Part shown: in pieces, positions 18,239-27,147 of the stretch
Numbering within the stretch: position 1 is the stretch's first letter
Layout: each line of letters starts with the position of its first letter
Assembly: GCF_025562715.2 (NCBI RefSeq)
Contig: NZ_JAPFCC010000001.1
Span: 1,940,501 to 2,004,500, forward strand
Source of the DNA: Endozoicomonas gorgoniicola
GTDB lineage: Bacteria > Pseudomonadota > Gammaproteobacteria > Pseudomonadales > Endozoicomonadaceae
Reading direction: 5' to 3'
DNA length: 64,000 nucleotides
Position numbers and translations under genes: made by a program
Notes under the pieces: generated by a model
What the model was told of the DNA's origin: nothing
The model's input: the letters and a program-made list of their open reading frames with translations, nothing else
Database searches by the model: none

Positions 18239-19867
18239 CAGCAGTTCCCGATGATAACACGTCGATAGTCGTTTAAAATTATTTCATCGTTTCAAAAAAT
18301 CAACGGCAACCAATACCCTGCACCCTAAGTGCATCACTGAATATACTGTTGCCCCTGAAACCTTGACTACAGCAACATCCTACGAAGTGTTAATTTTAAC
18401 CCTGCCCGGCTTTATACCCTTGTTAATCGCTTCAAATAACTCATCCCACCCTTCAAGAAACCAGGACAGGAAAATACGTGTGATTAACTTCCATAGGTAA
18501 GTACGAACACCTTTCGATCGTTCTTTTAAGGCTTTTTGAAACTCCGGGCTGGTCATTTCCTGAATTTGATCAACCATAAATGCCAAAAAGGTCAAATAAG
18601 CCAGATTCGTAGCCAGATGGTACTTTCCATGACCATAGTTATGCTCAATGTTGTAGCCTTGGTTTTTCAGGGTATTAAACGTTTGGTTTTCTATATGCCA
18701 GCGACACCGTCCTCCTATCATTATTTCTTCAACGGTTTCTTCTGTTAACTCAATATCAGTAACCCAGCACCAAGTATGGCGATTACCTTCTTTATCGGTT
18801 TCAACGTAATCAAGAACATTTACATTTTCAGCAAAATCGGATGCATTAAGTGGCACGTTATTGGCGTAGCGGAACCAGTGTTTAGTGCCTTTTTCTTTAT
18901 TGGTTATCTCATGGTATTTGAGGTTACCCTGATCGCACAGCGCATTCATGGCCTCAATAAGCGATTTATGATTCCCGTCTTTGGCAACAATAATGTAATG
19001 CCAGCCATAGCTCCTGATCAGCTCAATGGTGGGGTTATCAGCGTAGAGGCCGTCTAGGAGAATCGCTAAATTAAGATGAGGATGCTCTCGTTTGACGTGT
19101 GCCAAATAGCGTTTTATTGCATTTTTTTCACAATCATTTTTGGTGGCACCATCCTGAAGAACGATAGCTTCCGGTGCAAAGGGAATAACTGTTTTTTGCT
19201 CTGGGTGAACTATACATCCACCCATTAAGTTGTGGTAATAGGATTCGTTGCGCTTCCCCTTGTTCTTTACACAACATTCATTGCAACGGCATTCTCCAGA
19301 ATAAAATAGGCCAGTTCCATCAACAGGCATCAGGTAACAGTCTTTTAAATCTCCACACTTGAACTCAAACGCCTTGAGAAGTTTATTTCGCTGAACCAAA
19401 GAGAAGAGTTTTTTGAATGGCTTGCGGAACTCCTCTGGCGCTATTGGATCAAGAATCTCTCTCATATGGGTATCACAAGGTACTTTTCCGTCTTTCACGT
19501 GATACATGGTTTCAAGATTATGGCGAATAACAGGATCGGCCTGATCCGTATCAAACGACAGAAGAGAATCATATTTCTGATGCATCATGGCAAAAGCAGA
19601 CTTTGCAAAATTAGAAAAAGGAATACCATTGGAACAGTGGTTAGGACGGTAGTCCGGAATGGTATCAAAGCATTTGCAAGCTTGAAGGATAAGGTTTTTG
19701 ACACAAAGGTGCTTACTGTATTTCTGGAGAGCAGTGGTCATAATTGACTCAACGACGACCGGTACAAGAACTTTTCATTTTAGCCTCTTTAGTCTGCGAA
19801 AGCATTTTTTTTGTTCATGCTGCCGGCTTAGTCTTGCAAGGGGCTAAATGATCAGCGGGAATTGCTG
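18239..19867 (-). mobile_element. Inner copy of the same IS, inverted
   Basis: Ends CAGCAGTTCCCG (18239) and CGGGAATTGCTG (to 19867), flanked by the 9-bp duplication GTTCCGCTA (18230-18238 and 19868-19876). It is 1629 bp and inserted into the transposase gene of an identical element. The arrangement creates inverted repeats of about 1.0 kb (17238-18238 against 18867-19867) and about 0.63 kb (18239-18866 against 19877-20504). Confidence 0.95.
18380..19741 (-). CDS. Intact transposase of the inner IS copy
   Basis: 453 residues on the minus strand from the ATG at 19741. DDE blocks: DCYLMPVDGTGLFYSGE, a Cys-rich insert CRCNECCVKNKGKRN, LNLAILLDGLYADNPTIEL, and the glutamate motif RCRWHIENQTFNTLKNQGYN followed by HNYGHGKYHLATNLAYL. 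This order fits IS4-superfamily enzymes. As the only intact copy, it could act in trans on both sets of ends. Confidence 0.92.
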   Translation of the reverse strand: MTTALQKYSKHLCVKNLILQACKCFDTIPDYRPNHCSNGIPFSNFAKSAFAMMHQKYDSLLSFDTDQADPVIRHNLETMYHVKDGKVPCDTHMREILDPIAPEEFRKPFKKLFSLVQRNKLLKAFEFKCGDLKDCYLMPVDGTGLFYSGECRCNECCVKNKGKRNESYYHNLMGGCIVHPEQKTVIPFAPEAIVLQDGATKNDCEKNAIKRYLAHVKREHPHLNLAILLDGLYADNPTIELIRSYGWHYIIVAKDGNHKSLIEAMNALCDQGNLKYHEITNKEKGTKHWFRYANNVPLNASDFAENVNVLDYVETDKEGNRHTWCWVTDIELTEETVEEIMIGGRCRWHIENQTFNTLKNQGYNIEHNYGHGKYHLATNLAYLTFLAFMVDQIQEMTSPEFQKALKERSKGVRTYLWKLITRIFLSWFLEGWDELFEAINKGIKPGRVKINTS

Positions 19868-19876
19868 GTTCCGCTA

Positions 19877-20363
19877 CGCCAATAACGTGCCACTTAATGC
19901 ATCCGATTTTGCTGAAAATGTAAATGTTCTTGATTACGTTGAAACCGATAAAGAAGGTAATCGCCATACTTGGTGCTGGGTTACTGATATTGAGTTAACA
20001 GAAGAAACCGTTGAAGAAATAATGATAGGAGGACGGTGTCGCTGGCATATAGAAAACCAAACGTTTAATACCCTGAAAAACCAAGGCTACAACATTGAGC
20101 ATAACTATGGTCATGGAAAGTACCATCTGGCTACGAATCTGGCTTATTTGACCTTTTTGGCATTTATGGTTGATCAAATTCAGGAAATGACCAGCCCGGA
20201 GTTTCAAAAAGCCTTAAAAGAACGATCGAAAGGTGTTCGTACTTACCTATGGAAGTTAATCACACGTATTTTCCTGTCCTGGTTTCTTGAAGGGTGGGAT
20301 GAGTTATTTGAAGCGATTAACAAGGGTATAAAGCCGGGCAGGGTTAAAATTAACACTTCGTAG
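19877..20363 (+). pseudogene. Outer IS transposase, C-terminal part
   Basis: Resumes the outer copy's frame after the duplicated GTTCCGCTA: ANNVPLNASDFAENVNVLDY through to PGRVKINTS, stop at 20361-20363. It contains the catalytic glutamate block. An apparent ATG start inside the inner IS end (19848) is fortuitous. No lesion besides the insertion. Confidence 0.92.
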
Positions 20364-20513
20364 GATGTTGCTGTAGTCAAGGTTTCAGGGGCAACAGTAT
20401 ATTCAGTGATGCACTTAGGGTGCAGGGTATTGGTTGCCGTTGATTTTTTGAAACGATGAAATAATTTTAAACGACTATCGACGTGTTATCATCGGGAACT
20501 GCTGCTGAAACCA

Positions 20514-21050
20514 GGTGGTAAAGCGGCTGTAGTGGTGCCTACCGGTTTTATCACGGCACAGTCCGGTATCGACAAAAAGATTCGAAAGCATTTGGTAGAC
20601 AATAAAATGCTGGCAGGCGTTGTTTCGATGCCGAGCAATATTTTTGCGACCACCGGCACCAACGTTTCTATCTTATTTATTGATGCTTCCAACAAAGGCA
20701 AGGTGGCATTGATTGATGCCTCTAACCTTGGTCAAAAAGTGAAGGAAGGCAAAAACCAGAAAACCGTTCTGTCCGAAAAGGAAGAGCAGTTTATTATTGA
20801 CGTGTTTAATGGTCAGGATGTGGAGGATGATTTTTCGGTCGCGGTGAGTTATGAGGAAATTGCGGGCAAAAATTACTCGCTGAGTGCCGGGCAGTATTTT
20901 GAGGTGAAGATTGAGTATGTGGATATTACGGCGGAGCAGTTTGCTGAGAAGATGAAAAATTTCAACAATAATCTCAACGCCCTATTTGAACAGTCTCGTG
21001 ATTTAGAGGGGGAAATTAAAAAAAATCTGGCGGGTTTAAAGTATGAGTGA
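20514..21050 (+). pseudogene. hsdM: Type I DNA methyltransferase subunit M, C-terminal 178 codons
   Basis: In frame with 16140-17237. It reads GGKAAVVVPTGFITAQSGID, IRKHLVDNKMLAGVVSMPSN, IFATTGTNVSILFIDASNKG (typical HsdM blocks after motif IV) and a helical tail with FNNNLNALFEQSRDLEGEIK for contact with HsdS. The stop at 21048-21050 overlaps the hsdS start by 8 bases. Precise loss of the IS would restore the gene; as it stands, the fragment lacks a start signal of its own. Confidence 0.93.
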
Positions 21051-22359
21051 CATTAAAAAAATACAGCTTGGAGATATTGCGGCACCCGGTCGATCTGTAA
21101 TTTCTGGCCCATTTGGCAGCAGCATTGGCAAACGTTTCTTTAAGGATTCAGGCATACCTGTAATCAGAGGCAACAATTTAACAACCGATTTTAAAAAATT
21201 CATTGATGAAGGCTTTGTGTTTTTAACAAAAGAAAAAGCTGATGAACTTAAGGCTGATGCAATAGAGGGTGACATTGTATTCACAGCAGCTGGAACTATT
21301 GGCCAGGTTGGCATTATTCCTACGCAAGCAAAATATCAAAGATATGTAATTTCAAACAAACAATTACGATTCCGAGTTGATACGCAAAAAGCTTATCCAA
21401 ATTACGTTTATTATTGGCTCGCTAGCCCTTGGATATTCCAGACAATTATCAATAGGAATACTGGTAGTACTGTCCCTCTAATAAATCTTGGAATCATCAA
21501 ATCACTTCCAATTACTTTGCCTAGTGATACAACCGAACAAAAAAAAATTGCTGATGTGCTGTCAGCTATTGATAAAAAAATCGAACTTAACAACCGCATC
21601 AACACCGAACTGGAAGCCATGGCAAAAACCCTGTACGACTACTGGTTTGTACAGTTTGACTTCCCCGATGCTAACGGCAAGCCCTACAAATCTTCTGGCG
21701 GGAAGATGGTTTATAACGAGGTTTTGAAGCGGGAGATTCCGGAGGGGTGGAAAACAGAACTCATTTTAGATAGCTGCGGTGTCATTGACTGTCTGCACTC
21801 TAAAAAGCCTGATTTTCTTCTGGATGATAAAAAACATTATCTCCTTCAGCTTGAGAACATTCTGGATAATGGCCAAGTTGATGTTCGTAATAAATTTTAC
21901 GTTTCAAAACCAGACTATTTGGCTTGGACTGCTCGAATTGAAGTCAAACACAATGATATTGTGATGACGAATGCTGGTAGAACAGCAGCATTTGCCCAAA
22001 TTCCCGAAACTGTAAAATGTGGCATTGGAAGAAACATAACAGCTATACGACCAAACTCAATAAACCCAAATTATTTTTTTCTTAGCTTATCTGGAATTGA
22101 CATTCAGAGACAAATTTTAACAAACTTAGACCACGGAGCTTTTTTCAAAAGCTTCAATGTCAAAGGAATAAAAGCTCTTAAACTAACTCGTCCAATGATA
22201 GAAATTGAAAATAAATTTGAAGCTCTAGTTTCTCCAATTATTGAAAAACGAAATAAGTTGGTTTTTGAAAACAATGAACTAAGCAAACTCCGAGACTGGC
22301 TCCTCCCCATGCTAATGAACGGTCAGGTCACCGTTAACCCCACCACCGAAAACCCTTAA
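21043..22359 (+). CDS. hsdS: Type I specificity subunit S
   Basis: 438 residues. HsdS chooses the bipartite DNA target and holds the M and R subunits. Two target-recognition domains are seen: residues ~1-165 (KIQLGDIAAPGRSVISGPFG, IPVIRGNNLTTD, ending GIIKSLPITLPS) and ~230-400 (IPEGWKTELILDSCGVIDCL to GIKALKLTRPMIEIENKFEA). Each is followed by a conserved helix: EQKKIADVLSAIDKKIELNN with LYDYWFVQFDFPD, and KRNKLVFENNELSKLRDWLL. It is intact and overlaps the end of hsdM, so it belongs to the hsdRMS operon. With hsdM split, it probably lacks a partner. Confidence 0.95.
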   Translation: MSDIKKIQLGDIAAPGRSVISGPFGSSIGKRFFKDSGIPVIRGNNLTTDFKKFIDEGFVFLTKEKADELKADAIEGDIVFTAAGTIGQVGIIPTQAKYQRYVISNKQLRFRVDTQKAYPNYVYYWLASPWIFQTIINRNTGSTVPLINLGIIKSLPITLPSDTTEQKKIADVLSAIDKKIELNNRINTELEAMAKTLYDYWFVQFDFPDANGKPYKSSGGKMVYNEVLKREIPEGWKTELILDSCGVIDCLHSKKPDFLLDDKKHYLLQLENILDNGQVDVRNKFYVSKPDYLAWTARIEVKHNDIVMTNAGRTAAFAQIPETVKCGIGRNITAIRPNSINPNYFFLSLSGIDIQRQILTNLDHGAFFKSFNVKGIKALKLTRPMIEIENKFEALVSPIIEKRNKLVFENNELSKLRDWLLPMLMNGQVTVNPTTENP

Positions 22360-22447
22360 CCAACAGCAGCTCAGCTGGGCTGCTTCCTGCCTACATTCTG
22401 CCTTTAAGGCACGCCTGCAAACGCCCACGCTGTAAAGGGATAAAATA

Positions 22448-24049
22448 ATGACTAATCAATGGGACACAGAAGCCAGCCTGTTGCTGGAACTACCCCGCAT
22501 TCAGGCTTCTTTAATACGCTATGATCATTTTGCTTCTGAAACATTTGGTATACAAGATTCAGATTCTTTCGATACATTTAGACGGTTGAGCCATTGCACA
22601 GACGTTGGTCAGCTCATTAACATCATCACCGATGACTGGGGATTTAACGATCAAAGCCCTGCTGTATGGTTCGAAGATGATGTTACTCAAAACGATTTTG
22701 ACCGTATTGTTTATCAGTTAGTCTACCTTGCCCAGAGTGAGCCTTTTATCATTGCAATGCTCGGCTTGTATGTTCCTATCATTCGTTCGAAGTATCTGGC
22801 ACATCATGATAAACCGTTTCAAAACCGTATGTTATGGACATTTAAAGACGAAGTAGAGGGCTTTCAACACTGGCAGGATTGTGATCTGTTTTTGTTGAAA
22901 GATGAGCATTTTTTCGACTGGAGGGAAGCACGAAATAACCTACCTCCAGAAAGAATTGCAGAATACCTCAAGTTTGCCGGACTGCCCCCACTGGAAGATG
23001 CCAATGTTCCTCCAGCCTGGGTTTTCAGAAACCTTTGTTCTGATTCTGTGGCAAACACCAGCACCGATGAAGAACTAAGAGCCGAGCTTTATTGGCTTTA
23101 TGAAGAACAGGATCGTAAAAAACAACTTGCTTCAAAATTAAGTGTCGATTACACCCAGCCCAATCTGTTCGGCTGGAAATCTTCTCAGGAAAAGGTCGAT
23201 GACTCCCTCTCTGATCAACTGAACCTGCTTGGTCCAGAGGGCAAACCAACGGTATCAGAGGCCGATGTTCACGATCTTGACCAACTCTTCCAGAGAAGTG
23301 TTGAATATAAACAGAGCGCCAACTACCTCGAACTGCTGAACTTCATCAACCAGCAAAAAAACTATGCCCCCTACAATGCTTTCCTGATGCATACTCAGCA
23401 TCCCGACATGACCCATGCAGAAACGGCTTATGACTGGAAAGAAAAGTACGACAGGGATATCCGCCCCAATGCCCGCCCGCTGGTGATCCTGATTCCATTC
23501 GGTCCGGTGAATTTTGTTTACGATATTGAAGACACGGTAGGTCCCCCCTTACCCGTCGATCTCACAGAACCGTTCCGGGCAACCGGCGAGTTACCATCAA
23601 AGACTTATGATATTCTCCACGCCAACTGCGCCAGAATGGATGTAGCCATTCAAAAAGTGGAACTGAAAAATAATTTAGCCGGTAATATTCGTGCTGAAGA
23701 TTATGGCTATACCATCAAAATCAACGAAACTCATTCCAAAGAGGTTCAATTTGCAACGCTGGTGCATGAGCTGGCACACCTGCTTTGCGGTCATTTGGGC
23801 GCACGCCCCAAAAAAGACAAATGGCAGGATCGAAGAGGGCTAACCCACAAGCAAATCGAGCTGGAGGCTGAATCTGCTTCTTACCTGGTCTGTAAGCGTC
23901 TCGGAATAAAATCTGAAGCCGAGGCATACCTTTCCGGCTATATTTCCGAACATGAAACGGTTGGGGAAATGAGTCTTCACCATGTATTGACCGTTGCCGG
24001 GAAAATTATTTCTATGTGTGAAAGGCTTTTGCCACAAAAGAAAAGCTGA
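22448..24049 (+). CDS. ImmA/IrrE-like zinc metallopeptidase protein in the RM island
   Basis: 533 residues, starting 89 bases after hsdS (GGGATAAAATAATG; weak GGGA site). The C-terminal third has the zinc motif TLVHELAHLLCGHLG (HELAH at 440-444) and a downstream acidic helix QIELEAESASYLVCKRLGIK supplying the third ligand. This arrangement is found in ImmA/IrrE-type and ArdC-type proteins. Before it lies YLELLNFINQQKNYAPYNAF and RPNARPLVILIPFGPVNFVY. The N-terminal ~270 residues are not recognised and contain WFEDDVTQNDFDRIVYQLV. ImmA-type peptidases cleave repressors, and ArdC-type proteins counter restriction. Its place in the island suggests an accessory or regulatory role, which is not proven. 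Confidence 0.8.
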   Translation: MTNQWDTEASLLLELPRIQASLIRYDHFASETFGIQDSDSFDTFRRLSHCTDVGQLINIITDDWGFNDQSPAVWFEDDVTQNDFDRIVYQLVYLAQSEPFIIAMLGLYVPIIRSKYLAHHDKPFQNRMLWTFKDEVEGFQHWQDCDLFLLKDEHFFDWREARNNLPPERIAEYLKFAGLPPLEDANVPPAWVFRNLCSDSVANTSTDEELRAELYWLYEEQDRKKQLASKLSVDYTQPNLFGWKSSQEKVDDSLSDQLNLLGPEGKPTVSEADVHDLDQLFQRSVEYKQSANYLELLNFINQQKNYAPYNAFLMHTQHPDMTHAETAYDWKEKYDRDIRPNARPLVILIPFGPVNFVYDIEDTVGPPLPVDLTEPFRATGELPSKTYDILHANCARMDVAIQKVELKNNLAGNIRAEDYGYTIKINETHSKEVQFATLVHELAHLLCGHLGARPKKDKWQDRRGLTHKQIELEAESASYLVCKRLGIKSEAEAYLSGYISEHETVGEMSLHHVLTVAGKIISMCERLLPQKKS

Positions 24050-24181
24050 TAGAAGATCGGGCAACGAAGGTGTCTTCACCTCTTAATTTCTGGACACAGC
24101 ATATATTGAATAACATTTGAACTAAAATAACAGCCTATGGTCTAAGTGGGTTCTTTTACATTTCCAATATGGTAATTATTT

Positions 24182-24805
24182 ATGGAAACCAAAGAACTCC
24201 TTGTCTTAGCCAGATCCAAAAAGCATGGAAAATACTGCGTTGCGGGTAAAACCATCGACTCGAAAATGTGGATAAGAGCTGTCTCTACGCCATGTGGAGC
24301 TGCTGTAGGTAGTCACAGTATTTTTTATATTGATAAAGGTGACAACAAGAAATACATTATTTATCAGGGCCAGATTATAAAATTTAATTTCTTTCGCCCA
24401 ACCCCCTTAACTCATCAACCAGAAAACTGGCATTTCGATCGAATAGTTTCCCCCCAGGAAGCCCCTTATGTTAACAAAAATAACTTAGTCAGCTTCATTG
24501 ACCAACCTGCAAGCCTTTGGGGAAGAGATAATAAAATATCTTATGCTCAAATCAAGAGTGGTATTTATAAAGTACCGCAATCTCTTTACTTTATTAAGGT
24601 TCAAAACCTAAGTGTCCACTCTCAATTTGGAAAGAAGCGAGTTGTATTTACCTACAACAACATCCACTACAATCTGCCTACAACTTTTCACGACGCAGGA
24701 AAATATATTGACAAAACCCTAGAAAGCTGCTTTTTATGCGTTAGTCTGGGAGAAGAATACAATGGGTATTGCTACAAGTTAGTAGCCAGCATATTCTTTA
24801 TATAA
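24182..24805 (+). CDS. Unknown protein resembling dual-OB-domain proteins
   Basis: 207 residues, beta-rich, opening METKELLVLARSKKHGKYCV AGK. Two halves of similar shape are suggested: one around GKTIDSKMWIRAVS and QGQIIKFNFFRP, the other around LYFIKVQNLSVHSQ and KRVVFTYNNIHYNLP. The opening and the place just upstream of DUF488 resemble the 'dual OB-containing' proteins described next to DUF488 genes; I name this family from memory with moderate certainty. OB folds usually bind nucleic acids. It is 37 bases before the DUF488 gene. The 132 bases upstream are AT-rich and may hold its own promoter. Confidence 0.6.
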   Translation: METKELLVLARSKKHGKYCVAGKTIDSKMWIRAVSTPCGAAVGSHSIFYIDKGDNKKYIIYQGQIIKFNFFRPTPLTHQPENWHFDRIVSPQEAPYVNKNNLVSFIDQPASLWGRDNKISYAQIKSGIYKVPQSLYFIKVQNLSVHSQFGKKRVVFTYNNIHYNLPTTFHDAGKYIDKTLESCFLCVSLGEEYNGYCYKLVASIFFI

Positions 24806-24842
24806 AATCTTAAATTAAAATCTACTACTCCCGAGTACAATA

Positions 24843-25283
24843 ATGAAAATTTACACTATCGGCTTTACAAAAAAAAATGCAGAAACATTTTTTAATTTCA
24901 TTAGGGATTCAAAAATAATAACCTTGCTTGATGTACGGTTAAACAATGTATCTCAGCTGGCTGGATTTGCTAAAAGGGATGATCTCAAATTTTTCTTAAA
25001 AGAACTATGCGGTACAGATTATTTGCATACCCCCGAGTTAGCTCCGACAAAAGAAATACTAAATGCTTATAAAAAAGGTGACATGTCCTGGGAAGCCTAT
25101 GAAGACAATTTCCTCAACTTAATGTCAAAGAGGCAAGTTGAAAAAAATATCAATAGCACTGTACTAGAAAATAGCTGCCTATTATGCAGTGAGCATGAAC
25201 CTCACTTATGTCATAGAAGGCTGGTAGTAGAGTATTTAAACGAATACTCAGACTTAAATCTCAGCGTTAAGCATTTGTACTAA
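24843..25283 (+). CDS. DUF488 family protein
   Basis: 146 residues. The N-terminal MKIYTIGFTKKNAETFFNF, TLLDVRLNNVSQLAGFAKRD and the C-terminal CLLCSEHEPHLCHRRLVVEY are the signature blocks of DUF488; the Cys and His residues of CSEHEPHLCHR are conserved in the family. The biochemical function is unknown to me. The stop overlaps the next start as TAATG, so translation is coupled to the DUF4326 gene. It sits in the defence island behind hsdRMS. Confidence 0.88.
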   Translation: MKIYTIGFTKKNAETFFNFIRDSKIITLLDVRLNNVSQLAGFAKRDDLKFFLKELCGTDYLHTPELAPTKEILNAYKKGDMSWEAYEDNFLNLMSKRQVEKNINSTVLENSCLLCSEHEPHLCHRRLVVEYLNEYSDLNLSVKHLY

Positions 25284-25888
25284 TGAATAGAGTTCTTATT
25301 CTTTATCCAAAACTGTTCAACTGCTACTCGAAGTTTTTTCGAAAAGTAAACAAAATAATTAGCCATCTTGGGGATGTTACTTTAGTCTTCCCCAACGATC
25401 CAAACAATTTCATTGCCAACTTTATTGGGCAAAATCAATCAGCTATCGGTTCAGATGAACTACCGGAATGGTCAGAAAGTAATATCACTCATGCCATTAT
25501 TTTCGATGATGGCGAAGAATTCCCAAAAGAGCTGGAAAGAATCAAATCCACAGAAACACCTTGCCGATTTATAAAAATAAATATAACTAGAGTAATAAAC
25601 ATAAAAAACGAAGATACATACAAGTTCATAAAAAGCAGTTCAAACTACGAATACATAGGTAGAAAATCTTATTGGGGAAATCCTCACTCAATGTATGAGG
25701 AAGGGGATGATAGAGAAGAAGTCATTAGAAAATATAAATATGATTTTGATTATGAGAAATTCCCAAACAAGAAAAAATCGGAAGTCTTTAAACTGGCAGG
25801 TAAGCGTTTAGGGTGTTTTTGTAAACCACTTCCTTGCCATGGTGACGTATTGGCTGATTTTCTAAATAGCTGGGATGATGGGAAATAA
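25283..25888 (+). CDS. DUF4326 domain protein
   Basis: 201 residues, ATG overlapping the DUF488 stop by one base. The N-terminal ~100 residues have alternating hydrophobic strands (VLILYPKLFNCYSKF, HAIIFDDGEEFPKELERI) resembling a Rossmann-like sensor fold. The C-terminal part carries the DUF4326 blocks YEYIGRKSYWGNPHSM and GKRLGCFCKPLPCHGDVLAD. Both this and DUF488 end in a Cys/His signature. DUF4326 has no assigned activity that I know of. The tight coupling suggests the two proteins work together. Confidence 0.83.
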   Translation: MNRVLILYPKLFNCYSKFFRKVNKIISHLGDVTLVFPNDPNNFIANFIGQNQSAIGSDELPEWSESNITHAIIFDDGEEFPKELERIKSTETPCRFIKINITRVINIKNEDTYKFIKSSSNYEYIGRKSYWGNPHSMYEEGDDREEVIRKYKYDFDYEKFPNKKKSEVFKLAGKRLGCFCKPLPCHGDVLADFLNSWDDGK

Positions 25889-25976
25889 AGTTTCAAACTA
25901 ACCCAAACTTTTCCAAAAATCATTCAGACAGCCATTATTGCTGGGAGCAGAAATTAAAAGATATTATTACAAAGTA

Positions 25977-26390
25977 ATGCTTTATATTAAATCCGCTCTG
26001 GAATACCGTCATATCACCGAGCTTGAGATCATCCCGAAGCAGCTTCGAGGCATCTACGCCCTATACCAAAAACGGGGAAAATCCTACGATCTCGTTTACA
26101 TCGGTATGTCCGGCAAAGGTGCTAATGGCAAAATTCGCAAACGGCTGTTTTCTCACAAGAGAAAACGGGTCGGTGACTGGACTCACTTCTCCTATTATGA
26201 GGTGTGGGACAATATCACTGATGCTGAAATTCAGGAGCTGGAAGGACTGTTCCGACAGCTTTACCGCTTCGATGACAGAAGCAATGCCTTGAATATCCAG
26301 CAAACGCACAAGCCCTTGGAACGGATTCGTCGTGATACGGAGAAAGAACTTGGACTGAAGCGAATGAGCAAAAAGGCACTTGGTATTTGA
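25977..26390 (+). CDS. GIY-YIG nuclease-like protein
   Basis: 137 residues from the first ATG (25977); a TTG at 25938 is an alternative and no strong ribosome binding site decides it. RGIYALYQKRGKSYDLVYIG gives the GIY...YIG strands, IRKRLFSHKRKRV the Arg-bearing helix, and ISDAEIQ-like residues TDAEIQELEGLFRQLYRFDD the conserved Glu helix. The order and length fit a single-domain GIY-YIG endonuclease. It follows the DUF4326 gene by 88 bases and may be the nuclease of the cassette or an independent gene. Confidence 0.8.
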   Translation: MLYIKSALEYRHITELEIIPKQLRGIYALYQKRGKSYDLVYIGMSGKGANGKIRKRLFSHKRKRVGDWTHFSYYEVWDNITDAEIQELEGLFRQLYRFDDRSNALNIQQTHKPLERIRRDTEKELGLKRMSKKALGI

Positions 26391-26481
26391 AATGATTATG
26401 TGATGTAAACTTGAAAGAGTAACGAAAAATAACTGATAGCCTAAATTGAAAGGACAGCTTGATATTTCATGAGGTCTGCGA

Positions 26482-26880
26482 ATGCTTCTGTCTCAGAAAA
26501 TAAGATTATTAGAAAGCCTTGGTGTGATTGATTGGTTACAAAATGACAAAGAGAATGACCGGTTTCGGGTAGTCATCAATGGCTTAGCAGACTATTTTTT
26601 TTATGACTCTGACTACTACGACTTCATGCCTTTTTGCTGGAGCGAGGAGATTATAGACCATTTTCGAGAATCAGGCTATGACGTGGACTGGTACAGCTTT
26701 CTTTCCGGTGAGTTTGCCAGAGATATAGAAAAATATTCAACAAAAGATATTTATTACAATGTATCCACCCTTGACTACAAATACGAGTATGAAGATGCAA
26801 AGCAATTAATTATCGAGTTTGTCAGAGAATGGTGTGCCAACTGTCGTCAACGTTTTTTGCAAGAGATCAAAAAAACTTAG
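26482..26880 (+). CDS. Hypothetical acidic protein
   Basis: 132 residues, rich in Tyr, Asp and Trp (DYFFYDSDYYDFMPFCWSEE). No family is recognised and there is no membrane segment. The acidic, aromatic character resembles small phage inhibitor or anti-defence proteins, but this is impression only. The stop overlaps the end of the convergent minus-strand gene by 4 bases. Confidence 0.65.
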   Translation: MLLSQKIRLLESLGVIDWLQNDKENDRFRVVINGLADYFFYDSDYYDFMPFCWSEEIIDHFRESGYDVDWYSFLSGEFARDIEKYSTKDIYYNVSTLDYKYEYEDAKQLIIEFVREWCANCRQRFLQEIKKT

Positions 26881-27110
26881 ACATCTGCCTCATACTGCCC
26901 CAACTCCGGCGCAGCCCCCTCCACCTCCCCACCCTGCACAAAAGCCTTCTGCCCTACCCCTACCGTTTTACCCTTTACAATCACTACCGTCCCATCCCAA
27001 AGCGTTACAGTACTGGTTCCATTCCCGTTGTTAGTAGTGATCGTAATGACGGTTCTTCCTCCTTCCGGGGGCAATGACTTGAACTGTTGCCAGATATTGG
27101 TTGTGGCCAT
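26877..27110 (-). CDS. Small hypothetical protein
   Basis: 77 residues on the minus strand, MATTNIWQQFKSLPPEGGRT, then a beta-rich stretch VTLWDGTVVIVKGKTVGVGQ. AGAGGA lies 6 bases before the ATG, which is good support for a real gene. The pattern resembles small phage structural or tail-associated proteins, but I do not recognise a family. It is convergent with the gene ending at 26880. Confidence 0.6.
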   Translation of the reverse strand: MATTNIWQQFKSLPPEGGRTVITITTNNGNGTSTVTLWDGTVVIVKGKTVGVGQKAFVQGGEVEGAAPELGQYEADV

Positions 27111-27147
27111 GAGCTATCCTCTTTTTGTTATAGATGAGGTTTCAGCT

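Larger units (their letters stand above)
17238..20504 (+). mobile_element. DDE-type IS (1629 bp) containing an inverted second copy of itself
   Basis: Outer ends CAGCAATTCCCG (17238) and CGGGAACTGCTG (to 20504) are inverted repeats. The 9-bp target duplication CTGAAACCA lies at 17229-17237 and 20505-20513. The total is 3267 bp; subtracting the inner copy (1629 bp) and its 9-bp duplication leaves exactly 1629 bp, the length of the inner copy. The family looks like the IS4 superfamily from its DDE blocks and 9-bp duplication; I cannot assign a subgroup. Confidence 0.93.

Noticed and set aside
18380..20363. Possibility that the repeated transposase region is an assembly duplication
   Set aside because: Both insertions have separate, perfect 9-bp target duplications and exact element ends, as expected of real transposition.
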